From NCBI GenBank assembly GCA_037903475.1, contig JBAJFG010000190.1, positions 682,001 to 746,000 of the forward strand: a stretch of DNA of 64,000 nt. Reading direction: 5' to 3'. Below the pieces are notes generated by a model. It searched no databases. It worked only from the letters and a program-made list of their open reading frames with translations, and was not told where the DNA came from. The stretch comes from Ancylostoma caninum. Taxonomy: Eukaryota; Nematoda; Chromadorea; Rhabditida; Ancylostomatidae. The stretch's first letter is position 1, and every line of letters starts with the position of its first letter. Position numbers and translations under genes: made by a program. Shown here piece by piece: positions 44,560 through 56,137 of the stretch.

Positions 44560-46495
44560 TGTGAGCAAATTCTTATTTTCCTGGAGCTTTTAAAGTCATA
44601 AATTTGAAAGGGATCCCTTTTAGCATAAGCTTTGTGGAATGAAGACTTTCTCCTTGATCAGTATTCTCTTTCAAAAAGTCCTGGAATTTTTACCATGAGC
44701 AATTTTTTTAAAACTGCTGCCTGCTATGGCACATACATTAGTTTTATTTCGGAACACTTATTTGCATCTATCTTCAAATACCACCTGTTTTGATAGGATT
44801 TGCATGTTCATATATGTTATTTTAAAAAAAAATCCTTAATATTTTATGATTGCAATTTTTTGAATGTGGAGCGTTGTACCTGGAAAAGGCGATTCGGCCC
44901 AGCTCTGCGATGGGTCGACACATATAACGGACCAGTCACAGACGTCAACCCCTTCCACCAGATATTCCGGGCGCCACATCCCAATTTTTCCAATTTTTTT
45001 TTTGGAGGATTTCTGTACTCTTGTTGGCTATGTAGTTCATTAGTTGTCGGAAAATGTGTATTTGCCGATATCTTTCATCCCTCAATTCAATTTTTGTCTA
45101 TAAGCCTCCTCCACATTGGACAAAAATTGACTTCAAATGTCTTTTTTTTTTCAAACGAATTCCCCCTCTTGCATTGGGAATACCCCTCTCTTCCTCTTTT
45201 TTTTTTGCGAAGAGCAGTTCTCAGCATTTTATTCTTTTTCATTTTTTACAGGATTCTTGTGTTACATGCACTGTGGTTTTATTTCATTTTTCCTAACCTT
45301 GCAAGGAGCAATTCTCCGTCGGGAATTCCACGCAAAATTGCAGACTGAGTTTTTCTCACAGTTCCACGAAGAAGTCGTAAATCTTGCTGAAGCTTGTGTT
45401 TAGCATGCGTTGCTTTTCATCCGGAGAAGACTTCGCCTCCGAGGCAGGCATCACTCTTCATTTCTTCTTAACACAATCGCTGCTTCATGGTAACTTCGAA
45501 GTTCTGCGATTGCAGAAGTGGCGCAAAGATGAGGACTTTCCCTTGGTTGTGGTGTAATTGCACACAGTTTCAGCTATTTTTGAAATTTCGAAAGCGATTA
45601 GTTTTTCATTTCTTAGAGGATTTTTGGAGAAGGAAACTGTTCATGGTGACCGGAGTGAATGCTCAAGGTTTCTGTGACATTCTGTATTTTTCTGCATTTG
45701 CACGAATGCTCGCCCATTTCCAACAATATTTCGTGAAAATCACAGTATCCCGTTGATTTCTATGTTTTCATTCTCGCTACTTAAAATATGCTTATTTGGT
45801 TTTTTGGACCAATACCGGCTGTGTATTAGAATGTTTCTACTATGTCTTTGTATTTGACACCCGGAAGTGATCCAGGGAACACCCATCACTGACCACTCAC
45901 ACCTCATGACTATGGTTTATGCCTTCATTCACTGCTCATGCGTACTCATTTGAATATCGATAGAACTTGTTCGAGGCGAAACAGACGGCCGGGAGGGTGA
46001 CACCCCCCGCACAGTCCTCACCCACCTACACGACTTCCTTCCTTTGCTTCGCTTTTCTTTTTTCTTGTGGGAATCTGGATACTCAGGGAAAGTAGCCTTT
46101 CCATGAAATGCTTTTTCAAGTATATCACTATCTTTCGATGACTCAGAGAAGGATCTGTCAATTCTCTATGTTCTTATTGCTGTAAATACTCTCTGCTTCA
46201 TATTTTTGTGAATCATCCCTCTGATTATTCATTTGTACGTTTGTTTGTTTTGACTTGGAGAAATCTGTAGTAGTGTGCACCACAATTCTAATAAGATGTG
46301 AGAACGAGCTAGCATAAATGGTGAGCCACCAAATAGCTCTAATTTTTCGCACTACAACGATGCCTTCGAGACGTAGCAGCGATGAAATCTCAAACAAATT
46401 TGTTGACAGGAAATCCTGATGAATTTATATTGGCCGAATAAATCATTAAGATTACCCGCGATGAACGTGTTGACGCCCCAAAAACTTACCCAACC
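44560..46495. other. Unassigned T-rich stretch
   Basis: Plus frames at 44,800-45,348 (182 codons) and 45,487-45,756 are phenylalanine-rich because of T tracts and overlap each other in all three phases. No gene is supported. Confidence 0.35.
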
Positions 46496-46499
46496 GCGC

Positions 46500-46700
46500 A
46501 TTAGAACTTTTACCCTTAGTAGCCTCAATGATGCATCCAAGCCCGGATTTACTCTTCATCTGGTATCCAACAACATGTTTACCCCTACCTGACGTTGTCC
46601 ATGTCCAGCTACCATCCATGGGTGGTAATACCTACGGGTGTGAAGTTATCCATACTTTTAATTATGTATCCGAGCCCTATGGTTACTTCGGGTAACGTGC
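46500..46700 (+). repeat. Dispersed repeat family R1, copy 3
   Basis: CTCAATGATGCATCCAAGCC, CAACATGTTTACC, CATCCATGGGTGGTAATACC, TATCCATACTTTTAATTATG and TATCCGAGCCC follow in the same order as in the copy at 31,770. Confidence 0.6.
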
Positions 46701-47820
46701 GTTGCTGCGACTGGACTGAAAGCGTTGAGGAACTTTGAAGCGAAAGATTTCCTGGATATTGCCTCGATAGATCACTTTTCAAGGGTTGTCATTGGAAATT
46801 CCGTTTTTTTACCTAACGGGATAATCATTTACATGTTGGTATCATGTTAGAGTGGAAATGCGTATTCATAACGTTTTCAAAGTCGTGGACTGCTGCTTTG
46901 TGTACACTGCTCCCATCCCTGTTTTCCTTTTCTCTTGGAAATCTCCCTATTCCTGGATTTCTATCCAGTGTGCTTTATCCAGCCGTTGATGGCTATTTTG
47001 GTGTGATTTGGGTGTACTGGTATGGAATAGAAATTTCTCAGTTGGGTATGTATATCCACTCATTCCTGCAAAATACCTCGGACGAATCAACTATACTTGA
47101 TAGTGGAAAGAGGGAAAGCCGGGAACACGGATACATTGTCTTCTGGTCTGCTGTGTTTGTCCTTCCGAGGCTAATTATTCTGGTGACGGGCCCTGAATTT
47201 CTCTTAATTTTCAGTTCAGGTTTTTGTTGATGGGTACTTGAAGCTTCTCTGCATTCGCTCAGAGAACAGACTTCTCTAAAAAACTGTATTCTTTGACTCA
47301 TCAGCTAGTAGCAATTACGAAATGCAGTACATACAAATAAATGACTCAGAATTCCGTGTGGTTTTTGCGTTTCTGTCAACGTTTCTCTTATCAGCTTTCG
47401 GCTCTCCATCTTTCTCTCATTGAAATCTATTTTTCACCGGTTTTTCCAATGAGTAGTGCTCGTTTCGCTTGTCATGGTGGAAGAACTGTCTCCTTATCTC
47501 CAAATTCACAGTGCCTCTTTCTTTCAACATCTATTCTGTTTCGTTAACAAATTTCTTGGCGCGATTTTCAGCCCATAAAATGTTTTCTTTAACTGTCAGG
47601 GTGGGGTTAGTACTCCTCGTAGACTATACCAACCTGCGTCTCCATTGCCCAGTCGACATGGGTTTGGATAGGCATCGATTTTGGGCAGAGCATCGCTGGC
47701 GCCGCTGCTGCGAGAGCCGCCGATAATCAATACGTATCAAAACCGGTGGTGACTCGGCGGCACAGGGTGCTATACGCCACGTGTAGTATAGAGACGCACT
47801 TATGTCGTATGTCTGAACCT
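46701..47820. other. Unassigned stretch with GC-richer end
   Basis: A plus frame at 46,844-47,230 (128 codons) is hydrophobic with no known domain. 47,640-47,830 is CpG-richer and holds an E-box (CACGTG) inside CTATACGCCACGTGTAGTAT. Confidence 0.35.
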
Positions 47821-47835
47821 TACAGCCGCGCTATT

Positions 47836-47901
47836 ATGGACTCAATCCTCGAAGAAGATTTCTTTCTTTCCTTGGACGACACATTCTTTGTAGAGAGATG
47901 A
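47836..47901 (+). CDS. Candidate first coding exon, acidic N terminus
   Basis: ACCTTACAG ends at 47,825 and the leader CCGCGCTATT is followed by ATG at 47,836. The frame reads MDSILEEDFFLSLDDTFF up to a possible donor gtagag at 47,890, or VER and a stop at 47,901 without splicing. Acceptor, short leader and ATG fit a trans-spliced start, and the acidic/aromatic pattern resembles activation-domain sequence, but no family or second exon was found. Confidence 0.25.
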   Translation: MDSILEEDFFLSLDDTFFVER

Positions 47902-48053
47902 CATGCCATGCAAGGAAATTGAAAAAAGACTTCTATCCTGTCTTCGCTGCCCTTTTTTGTATCACTACTAATTTTTGATCAGTAATTACGTCATGGCAAT
48001 CTTGTTTGAACTATTGATATTATACTGATATTGATTGAACTATATGGATCATG

Positions 48054-48283
48054 CATAAAGCGAAATTCCCCAAATTATTGCACAGCTCATAGCATTGGTT
48101 TTACAACCAAAACAGAGCAACGCTGTGACGTAGACCCAAGCCAAAAGTGGTATAGGTAGCAGATGTTTTAGGCTACCAGCGTGTACATGAAAACCGTTGC
48201 AGGATATCGCAAACGCAAGGAGCAAAACGATGTTCAACGGTGAAATACCACCAACTGTCCCCGGAACTTTTGCACGCACCTAA
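48054..48283 (-). repeat. Dispersed repeat R3, copy 2 (mariner-end-like)
   Basis: Minus strand starts TTAGGTGCGTGCAAAAGTTC and matches 28,790-29,036 in several long blocks. At its far end GTGCAATAATTTGGGGAATT is a direct weak repeat of the start. Confidence 0.6.
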
Positions 48284-48289
48284 TAGCTT

Positions 48290-49200
48290 GAGAACTCTTG
48301 ATCTTGCATCGACCGTTGCGATCAATATATCGATCCCCCTGAGCCCCGATTGGCAGAATTGAGTACGACTACTTGTGGTTAACAGCAGTTAGGCATAACC
48401 AACGTCAAGTACGGAGGGAAAGTACAAATTTGGGTACGTTGGCATATTTACCATGGGTAATCCGAATGATGTATTCAGGCCTAGGCATGTGCTCTGCATT
48501 GCCACTGCAGTGCACATGCCTTGTCATCATCCTGAGTACGACGGTACTGATCGCTCACTTCGCCCGAAACGAACTAACCAACTATGAACGTCGCTCGACG
48601 TTGGGACTATGGCGCGTATACAAGCCGTGCACCTTTGATTCGATCCATCTTCTCGCCTCAGACTTTTCCTTGGAAAAATATTTATGCGAATGCACTACTG
48701 AAATCGTCCTCGGCGACGAACGCTCCGTCTGCGTCCCATTCCCGACTGCGATTTTTTCCTAGCCGCCACTGTTTTTCAAGCACTTTTTTGGGGAGCAAAA
48801 AGTGGCAACTACCATCTGCCTGTCCATGCTTCGTCGTTTTTAGCTTTTTCATACGTCTGGTGCCATTGCACAAATTCAACTATAGAATTAGACCAATTTA
48901 GCGTGCAGATAATTAGAAACTTCGCAGAGCAACTGTTGATATTTCCACTTGAACGCCTGCTCTGTCGAATATTAGTAGTTCTCCTTATCAGTTCCCTCCC
49001 CTTCACTCCCAACCCCTCGCAGCTGTGTTGGACTGGGTCGAAAATTTTCATTCTGCTAGACAGACATGGAACTAATGTTTTTAAAGAGTTTAACTTCTGC
49101 GCTCCCGGATAGCCAGGTCCCACCATCTCCACATACGTGTGGGCCTTCCTCATAAAGCCACAAATGTTTTATTTGATCTGAGCGAGACGACTACGTACCA
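48290..49200. other. Unassigned stretch
   Basis: Open frames on both strands (48,373-48,762 plus; 48,682-48,879 and 48,809-49,153 minus) have protein-like composition, for example KVLEKQWRLGKNRSREWD on the minus strand, but no known family. The apparent intron between two minus pieces would be only ~30 bases, too short. Confidence 0.3.
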
Positions 49201-49208
49201 GGAGTGCA

Positions 49209-49328
49209 ATGCTGAGCCAACAAGAGATGCAACGTGAACCCGGTGCACTGGTTCTGCCCACAATAGAGCACTTGAAGTCACTCATTGATACTGCAGAACA
49301 GGACCGGACTGTAGCTCAGTCTGGCACG
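49209..49328 (+). CDS. Candidate first coding exon, 40 codons
   Basis: The acceptor TACGTACCAG ends at 49,201 and the leader GAGTGCA precedes ATG at 49,209. Forty codons (MLSQQEMQREPGALVLPTIE, then HLKSLIDTAEQDRTVAQSGT) run in phase 0 to a donor ACG-gtacta at 49,329. The sequence is charged, helical and unlike the surrounding random frames. No homologue or second exon was recognised. Confidence 0.3.
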
Positions 49329-49592
49329 GTACTAGCGATGTTATATTCGTTGTATTGGATTTTTTTGATCCCATCTATCGAAATGATCATTTTTATCAGA
49401 AATGTTAAAGTTAAATAGTAGCTGTTAATGTTACGGTCATTTGTGGCTAAGTATGCACCCATGCTCGGCCCTTTTTCTTCCTTTTTTCATTGGATTGTTA
49501 TTATATCGTCCATTTTTTGAATATTCTAAAATGTCTACAATTACAGTCTTATGTTTGTCCAAACCCGGTACTTGCGTAGATGCGCTCCTGAT

Positions 49593-49805
49593 TCATAGTT
49601 CTGCCCTGAAACTAGGGTAAACTCTGTCGCAAATTGGTTCTAGCTCCGCCTTCCAACCTTCGAGGCTTGCTGGTTTACTTTTCGTTAGTGCTGGGTAAAC
49701 AACATGTAAGAAGGAAACACCAGAAATCTTCGGAAATGTTCTCTGCCTAATTTTGCTGCCCAGATTTGGCTTTGAAGGAAATTTCTTCCGCTTGCTAGGG
49801 GCCAT
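49593..49805 (-). CDS. Small open frame, basic N terminus
   Basis: Seventy codons on the minus strand starting MAPSKRKKFPSKPNLGSKIR and ending CDRVYPSFRAEL. The N-terminal half is strongly basic. There is no acceptor close to the ATG, no homologue recognised and no neighbours to support it. It could be a retroelement fragment or chance. Confidence 0.2.
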   Translation of the reverse strand: MAPSKRKKFPSKPNLGSKIRQRTFPKISGVSFLHVVYPALTKSKPASLEGWKAELEPICDRVYPSFRAEL

Positions 49806-49809
49806 TTAC

Positions 49810-51316
49810 GGCTAGGAAGCACAGTTCTCAAGTGTTGTGCACATGTCATCTGCGCTGCTTGGGAGAGGGATGACGCGCGCGTGTGCGTCGCGGCTGTCCA
49901 CCCAGCTGTTTAGAAAGCGGATTCGAAAAAAAAGGCAAACGAAACAGGAAGAATCGAAATTCAACGGAAAATTCCACTGAAGTAGCTTACCTCAGGATCT
50001 GCCTTGTGGCCTCTCTTAAACCGTTTATCGGCTATCAATGGACAAATATCACAGTTGGAAACGCGACGCGTACGCACGCCCCTCTTCCCGATAAGCCTTG
50101 ATTTTGTGATAGAATTTGTAAATCATGCCTGTTTAGCCTAACGTCCTGCCAAGCGATTTCAGCCTGTTCACTAAGGACACTGGATTATAGTCCAAGTTCC
50201 GCTCGTATCCGGGAAAAGATCCTGGATGAATGAGAAACTTCGGATCCACAGTTCTTTAGGAGCTTTCACAACCCCTTCCAATACTAGCACGTGCACTCTG
50301 CATATGTTTACATAGATGACTAAGTCGCACTCTGATCTAGCTACATCACAGCTGAGATCCGCTCAATAGTTTCATCAACCATCTGCACTACCAGCTCCCC
50401 TGTCCTCCTCCAGGTGGCAGAAACACGGAGGCGATCGTCTTAATATGCGCTGTCCACGTCTGAAATACCACTTTTTCTGCTGCAACAGTCTACTAGCTCG
50501 CTGTTCGCGGTACCATACTTTGAGGTGAGTATAAACGCTGCGTATTACTCGGACCAGACTTTTTTGCAGGGTGCTTGTTATTTTAGAGCATTAGCTACAT
50601 AGTGCTTAGAATAGGTTAGCGCGACGAGACCCGCGGTGGTGGTAAGTGCATGGTAATCGTTAGGACCGCGCCGTTGGGTAAGTGCCCAACGATCGTTAGG
50701 ATCGTGCCGCTGTGTACATACGCTTGGTTGTGCCACCTTTTCGTACTACATATACTGTTGCGCTACTCAAAATACCTCCTGCGGTCCAAATATTCCAAGG
50801 TGCTCTATGCTCTGTCGCGGTGGGATAAATCGCTCGCTAGATCGCTTTGCAATATCGCATGCAGAATCGCAGGTGCTAGAAATACGATTGAATTACATAT
50901 TAGTAAGAATGTTGATCGCATTGCCGTCGCTGTATGACCATGTCACGTTTCGCTAAGCTCCATAGATGAACCGGTATAGGGTAAATCTGAGTCACACCGC
51001 GGAGGTGGATGGGTATCTAAATATGCTGATATTTATCTCCTAACCAGTGGGTGCTGACGAACTGAGCCGATTTCGGGTCAGGTGCGAGCTCCATATGTAG
51101 GTGGAAAATCGGATTCTCTTCGTCATCCTATTAGCTCGCTCTTATGACCTAATCGCTGTTGCCACAGAAAAATATCAGCTGCGGAGAATAGCACCAGTAG
51201 GGGGCGGTGTAGCCGAGATTCGCGATACCGCAGTTCATGCGACTGACCAATCACAATGATCGGCTGCATCACACTCTGCGGTGGTACAGTGCTCCACACT
51301 CAGAAATGTTGCTATT
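49810..51316. other. Unassigned stretch
   Basis: No gene was seen. A local repeat at 50,650-50,705 has two copies of AACGATCGTTAGGATCGTGC-like sequence. A CCAAT box lies in GACCAATCACAA at 51,244. Confidence 0.35.
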
Positions 51317-51929
51317 TTAACCCATTGACGACCGCGCGCATTTTCGCGTGTCTGGCGCGTGGGACCAACGCCCATTTCAGAAGCGCGGCGCCTGCATAGT
51401 TCCACGCTGTTACGATAAGATAATTTAGATTAAAACACGAAGTTCTGTGGGAATAATCTGAAATCTGGAATTGGAAGCTTACTAGTGTCATCGGACTGAA
51501 AGAACTGAGAATCTAAACTATTATCCTTTTATTTAACGGCAAAACAAGTTTGTTAAAGGTATTTTGAGTGCTATGAAGAAGTTTCCCGAGAATATGCACG
51601 TTTTTATTCCTCTAGCCTGAAGAGTAATGAAGAGCAAGATGCAGCGAATGCATTTTTATGTAGAAAATACGGCTCCTATACAAATTATTCCCAACCACTA
51701 CACAAGAAATGTAATGCGATCTTCCTCGATTTTAAAATCCCATCGTTTTCGTGGTATTCGGCACAGCAAAAAAAAGGTATTTTTTTTTGAACCACAGTTA
51801 TATGACCACTTTTTAGATGTATTGTATCATTTCATATGAAAATACTGCAAAATAGCCCGGAAGTAAGGGTCAGTGGCTGATAATAAGGGCGCGGCCCACC
51901 GGTGAACCGCGCGGTCGTCAATGGGTTAA
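51317..51929. mobile_element. piggyBac-type MITE
   Basis: A 605-bp element (51,321-51,925) lies between TTAA at 51,317-51,320 and TTAA at 51,926-51,929. Its ends are perfect 18-base inverted repeats: CCCATTGACGACCGCGCG at left and its reverse complement at right. TTAA target duplication plus a CCC start is the signature of the piggyBac superfamily. The only internal frame (51,627-51,839, plus) is 70 codons with no transposase motif, so this is a non-autonomous derivative. Confidence 0.85.
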
Positions 51930-54220
51930 CGACTTTCACGCCATTATGTGGAGTTTAGGGGGTGGTGGTCAAGATGTACGCCGCCACGCGTAACTCTTGT
52001 CACGCAGCCGAGTTTGGGACACCATTGCTGCCTAGCTTCTAACATATCCTTGTCAGATTCAAAAAAAAAAAACATCGACCCATTGCCGTATGCCATCTAA
52101 TCCTGAAGCAAAGCCATTACAGGGCCACTTTTGGGTGGGTCAAATTGTGGCGTTTCATCGAATGGGAGGTTTTTGGAGTACAACCAGTGCAGTTTTAAAA
52201 TAGAACCTTTTTTTCTGCTCTGGGTTTTCCTGAATTTGAATTTCGGTTCATCCGTCGCCCCAAATTTGGCTTTCGAGATCGATTTTGTCTAGGGACGCTG
52301 CGCAAACCTCGTCCCTACCTATCAAAATCTGGACATGTCCAAGCAACTTTAAATTTTTTTGATTGATTGACTAGTTTAAGTTTCTTCTCATGAATATCTT
52401 GTGGTAGTAGAGATCTTGGAGGCTAAATTCTGCCGCGTGGGACAAGCTGAAGTACAATCTGTTTTCTTCCTTTCTTTTTCTCTTTCCTGTCCGGTATCTC
52501 TTACAGGGGCATCAACAAAATAGTATTCAAGTAAACAAGCCATGCCGGAAATCTTATTCACAGTTATGAGGAAAACGATCACTGATGATGAATGGATGCG
52601 GTCTGATGACAGATGCTCTGATGATCATTCATGTTGTTTGTTTAACGTGATCGCTTGGTGCAGCTGGTGCTCCGCATGAACTCTGGTTTGTCTGTCGGAC
52701 AGATCGCAACATTGCAATAGCAGCACTGTGTTGCAGCACCATCATTCCTAGCTTGTCACAGTACTATTCTCAAATCAGTGGCTCATCAGGGTTGGTATTT
52801 GTACAGGATTACCCTGGCTACAGTGAAGGGCATCTTTGTTGCACTGCAGACAGCTGGCTCCGCGCCGCAGCACCCTCGCGGCGCGGTAGGTTACTAGGGC
52901 TCTGCGTTTCTTGATCGTGGGCGGATTGCTGCATTTCTTTCACTGCTAACTTCTCTATGTCTATGCATTTTATTGCTAGTGGGAGAAAAAGCGAGGCAGC
53001 AGACCCGATTATGCACGAGAATCGTCGCGCCGCCTGTGTGATGCGTCGCGGCTCTGTTCACCTGCAGTGCAACAACCTACCTGCTGTCATTCATCAAGAA
53101 ATATTCATTCTGATTTCCTCGAAAGTAATTTCATATCTTTCTTCCAGAACGGATTGTTTTGGAGCCTACGTGGATGTGCTTGCTGCCAAGTTTACAATTA
53201 CTGGGTACTGTCCGCTAACCTTGGCACGGGGCCATTAACCCTTTCAAAAATGGGTTATTTCCCGACCCAGGTCCGTATTGTTATGAGCTGTGTTCCGTTT
53301 TCCAACTATCGCAGGCAAGATTATCTAGCAAAGGCCTGGTTCCACAGGCGAAGCTCATGGGAGCAGCTCTCGAATCATAGTCTTGTGAAGTGATCCATGG
53401 GCGTTTTTTGCTCGCTAGCACGTGTATGCTTAATCAGCACAGCTGCCAGCACAGCAGCGAGACGATGAACTTTACGAGCTGTTGCTTTCTGTGCTTCTCT
53501 GTGCACAGTTTGGGCATTTTCGTGCAAGTTATTTGAGTAACGCAACTCTCTAACTCTCCTTTCCTAAAGGGGATTTGGCAAATTGTGTATCGGCTGGCTT
53601 ATTGCTGGGTGAGACTACCGGTTTGTGTCGTTAATCAGCTGCACTCATCTGATTTCGGTAAGCCAATTGGGTTGAGTTCATTTACTGAGTTTGATTAGGT
53701 TATTGAGCTGTTTCTATTCATATTGGCACTTTCAACGACGACTCAAAGGAAGCTTTGCAATTCCTGAGGATTCCGGCTTATTGATTTATTCCGAAGTCAG
53801 TTTTCTGGAAACCTCATCCAGATATTTCAACGTTTGGTGTATTTTCAAGTGGAACGTTGTACCATTCAAGAATTTTCCTGCGCGTTCACCTCCCCTGAGA
53901 CCTTCACATCATTATGTTTAGTTTACTGGTCTTGTAAGTTTAGTTTTAGCTATATTTAAATGGAAATTTCCTAAACTAGACTAGTTAGTAAACCCAAAAA
54001 TCAAATTCCAATGGCGGTTGCATAGAGCGCCGGTCAAAGAGAGAGTTGACCAGCTTTTTGGAATAACTTCTTAAAATGGATAATGGATTTTGCATTGAAC
54101 TATTTTTAGTCCCTTGTTTTTATTGCTGCTTTTGAGCAAGTATTTATTTCAATTCTTCACATTTGGAAGCAATCTTTTACTAGCATTATGTTTGAAATAC
54201 CGGCCATCTTGACAAAAGTA
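51930..54220. other. Unassigned stretch
   Basis: No gene is supportable. A GC hairpin CCGCGCCGC/GCGGCGCGG lies at 52,859-52,886. A plus frame from 52,957 reads KSEAADPIMHENRRAACVMR and continues to 53,238; it looks protein-like but has no clear splice boundaries. An imperfect short hairpin lies at 53,923-53,996. Confidence 0.35.
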
Positions 54221-54430
54221 CTACATTTCCCTTGTATACCAGTTCATGGTCCCCGTGCCTGGAAGATTTAGATCCATACCACTATGCAACATTTTCTGTT
54301 CATCTTCTCCTCCCTCATTTTTCCCTTTCTCGTCCACGTTTTGTGCCTCGAGCGCATCTTTCCGCATTTTCTCTTCATGTTTCTCCCTTTCGCGTGGCGG
54401 TCTCATGACCCACCAAGGAAAGAGATTCAT
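54221..54430 (-). CDS. Candidate small single-exon gene, 69 residues
   Basis: On the minus strand ATTTTTTAG ends one base before ATG at 54,430, an ideal spliced-leader acceptor. The frame runs 69 codons to TAG at 54,221. It begins MNLFPWWVMRPP, has a long charged helix-like segment REREKHEEKMRKDALEAQ, an acidic GEDEQK stretch and ends MNWYTREM. The frame is also open upstream, but the acceptor position favours this start. Not recognised; it could also be exon 1 of a larger gene or chance. Confidence 0.35.
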   Translation of the reverse strand: MNLFPWWVMRPPREREKHEEKMRKDALEAQNVDEKGKNEGGEDEQKMLHSGMDLNLPGTGTMNWYTREM

Positions 54431-54544
54431 GCTAAAAAATTCCACGTTGTTGGAGAAACAGGAAGAATGTGTTTTCGTGTTCCCAGTTCTGAGTTTCCGT
54501 GATATTTTTTTATCTGTTATTGGAGCACCTCTGAGTGCAATCAA

Positions 54545-55045
54545 ATAAATAAACTAATAAGTAAATAAATAAATCCCTCACATTCTTTTTGTTCCTGTGT
54601 GAGTTTTGTCAAGCGACAGTCATGCTCTTGAATATTTTCCCTGATCCTTATCGGCTTTTCCGGAAAAATAATAACCTCCTCGGCGGAGGCGGACGCAGAA
54701 ATGTTTGGCCGGGGTGCTGTTGGAAACGTTGGGTCTCCGCTAATTTGTGGAGCCGGATAGAAAGTTGAAAATACTAAAAATATTGATTCAAATGTAGAAT
54801 AATCAACACTAAGTATTTAAGCTGCTCTCTTATCCTTCCGTGCTTTGTTAGTACTCTTTTTTTTGTCATTTCTGCACCGCTTTTGTCGTTTTATTCTCTC
54901 ATTTCTGAGGAACTTGTCCTCGTTTGACCTTTTCCAACGGTTTGCCGCTTCTTCCGGATATAGTGGTACTTCTGTTCTGTTGGCGCACCTTATTAGTGTT
55001 TAGATAATAAGTAAATAAATAGATAAATAAATAAAACTTCATGCC
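54545..55045. other. AT-rich stretch with AAAT repeats
   Basis: AAATAAAT-type runs lie at 54,542-54,574 and 55,001-55,036. No gene was seen. Confidence 0.5.
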
Positions 55046-56137
55046 TTGAAAGTGCCTAGGGTAAATAGATTTGTTAGGGGGACTGGTTTCCTTGTTTTCA
55101 ATGTGTTTCCTTGAACATGTTTCTTTATTATATCTTAGTTTTCCACCAACTTCCTTAAAAACACGATGCATAGCTCCAGTATTTGATCAAATTTCTCAAT
55201 CTCCTATCAATCTCCAGAGCACATTATAGCTGCTAAAATATAGTATGAAATTCGATCCTCTCTCTTCTCTGAACCTCCTCACGCTATTGAATACTTGTGA
55301 AGAATCTTTGCTTTTGAACTCCTCAGCGCTACAGTCTCTAAACGACTGCATTATCATCATTGCTTAATTTTATCGTTTTGTTGGGGGTAATATCACTGCG
55401 ATTACGCCTTATAATTGTATAAATTTTTATGCATCATGAGCTTCAATGAAACAAATCGTCCAGAAGGATAGGTGAGAGGCTCGCTTATAAATCTTGACTC
55501 GGAAGACGAAAGAACCTCAGACCATGTATAGGCCATTGTGTGGGCAAAAACTTCAAGTATGCTTTGGCATAATCCCGTTCGGGACATTTAGAAACTAGTT
55601 GTTGGGAGCCTCGAATCCTCGCCACGACTCCAGTCTACCTATATAGGTGCATGGAACGAATTAGCGCGAATCAATTTATAATAACACCAAAGAAATGGGT
55701 TAGGATTCTTCCCATTTTTGGTCCGATGGCTGTTTAGACTCTTCGTACCTTTTTCGTGGTCATCTCAGGACACTTTTCCTTCTCTTTCTCACTTTTTTCA
55801 CTTCTCTTCAACACCATTACTTTCACAAGGTCTAGTTAGAGTAGTATAGATGCTAACAGGATTCCCTTTCGGGAAATTTCTGAGTAGTATAGATGCTAAC
55901 AGGATTCCCTTTCGGGAAACTTCTATCTGGCACATTTATTCTAGTTCATTGTCAATAATTTCTCATGTTCGCTGGATATTTTATATAATCCAATAATCGT
56001 GCCTTGATGTGAGTTTGGTTTGGATAAACGTCCAACTTTTCAGTTCAGAATTTATTTGACTCTTTTCCTCATTAAGTGGATACGTATTACCAAGCTATGT
56101 GGGTTGGTTACAAGTGGGTTAAACTTATTGGAAACTA
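55046..56137. other. Unassigned stretch with one tandem duplication
   Basis: No gene was seen. The stretch contains the 43-bp tandem duplication at 55,839-55,925. Confidence 0.4.
55839..55925 (+). repeat. 43-bp tandem duplication
   Basis: GAGTAGTATAGATGCTAACA begins at 55,839 and again at 55,882; the two copies are nearly identical, so the duplication is recent. Each ends in TTCCCTTTCGGGAAA, a short palindrome. Confidence 0.9.

Noticed and set aside
44800..45403. 182-codon plus-strand frame rich in phenylalanine
   Set aside because: T-rich DNA is open in three phases at once; no conserved motif or splice logic.
52957..53240. A second PKC pseudosubstrate/C1 region (ENRRAACVMRRGSVH)
   Set aside because: The basic stretch is suggestive, but the C1 cysteine/histidine pattern does not follow and splice sites are missing.
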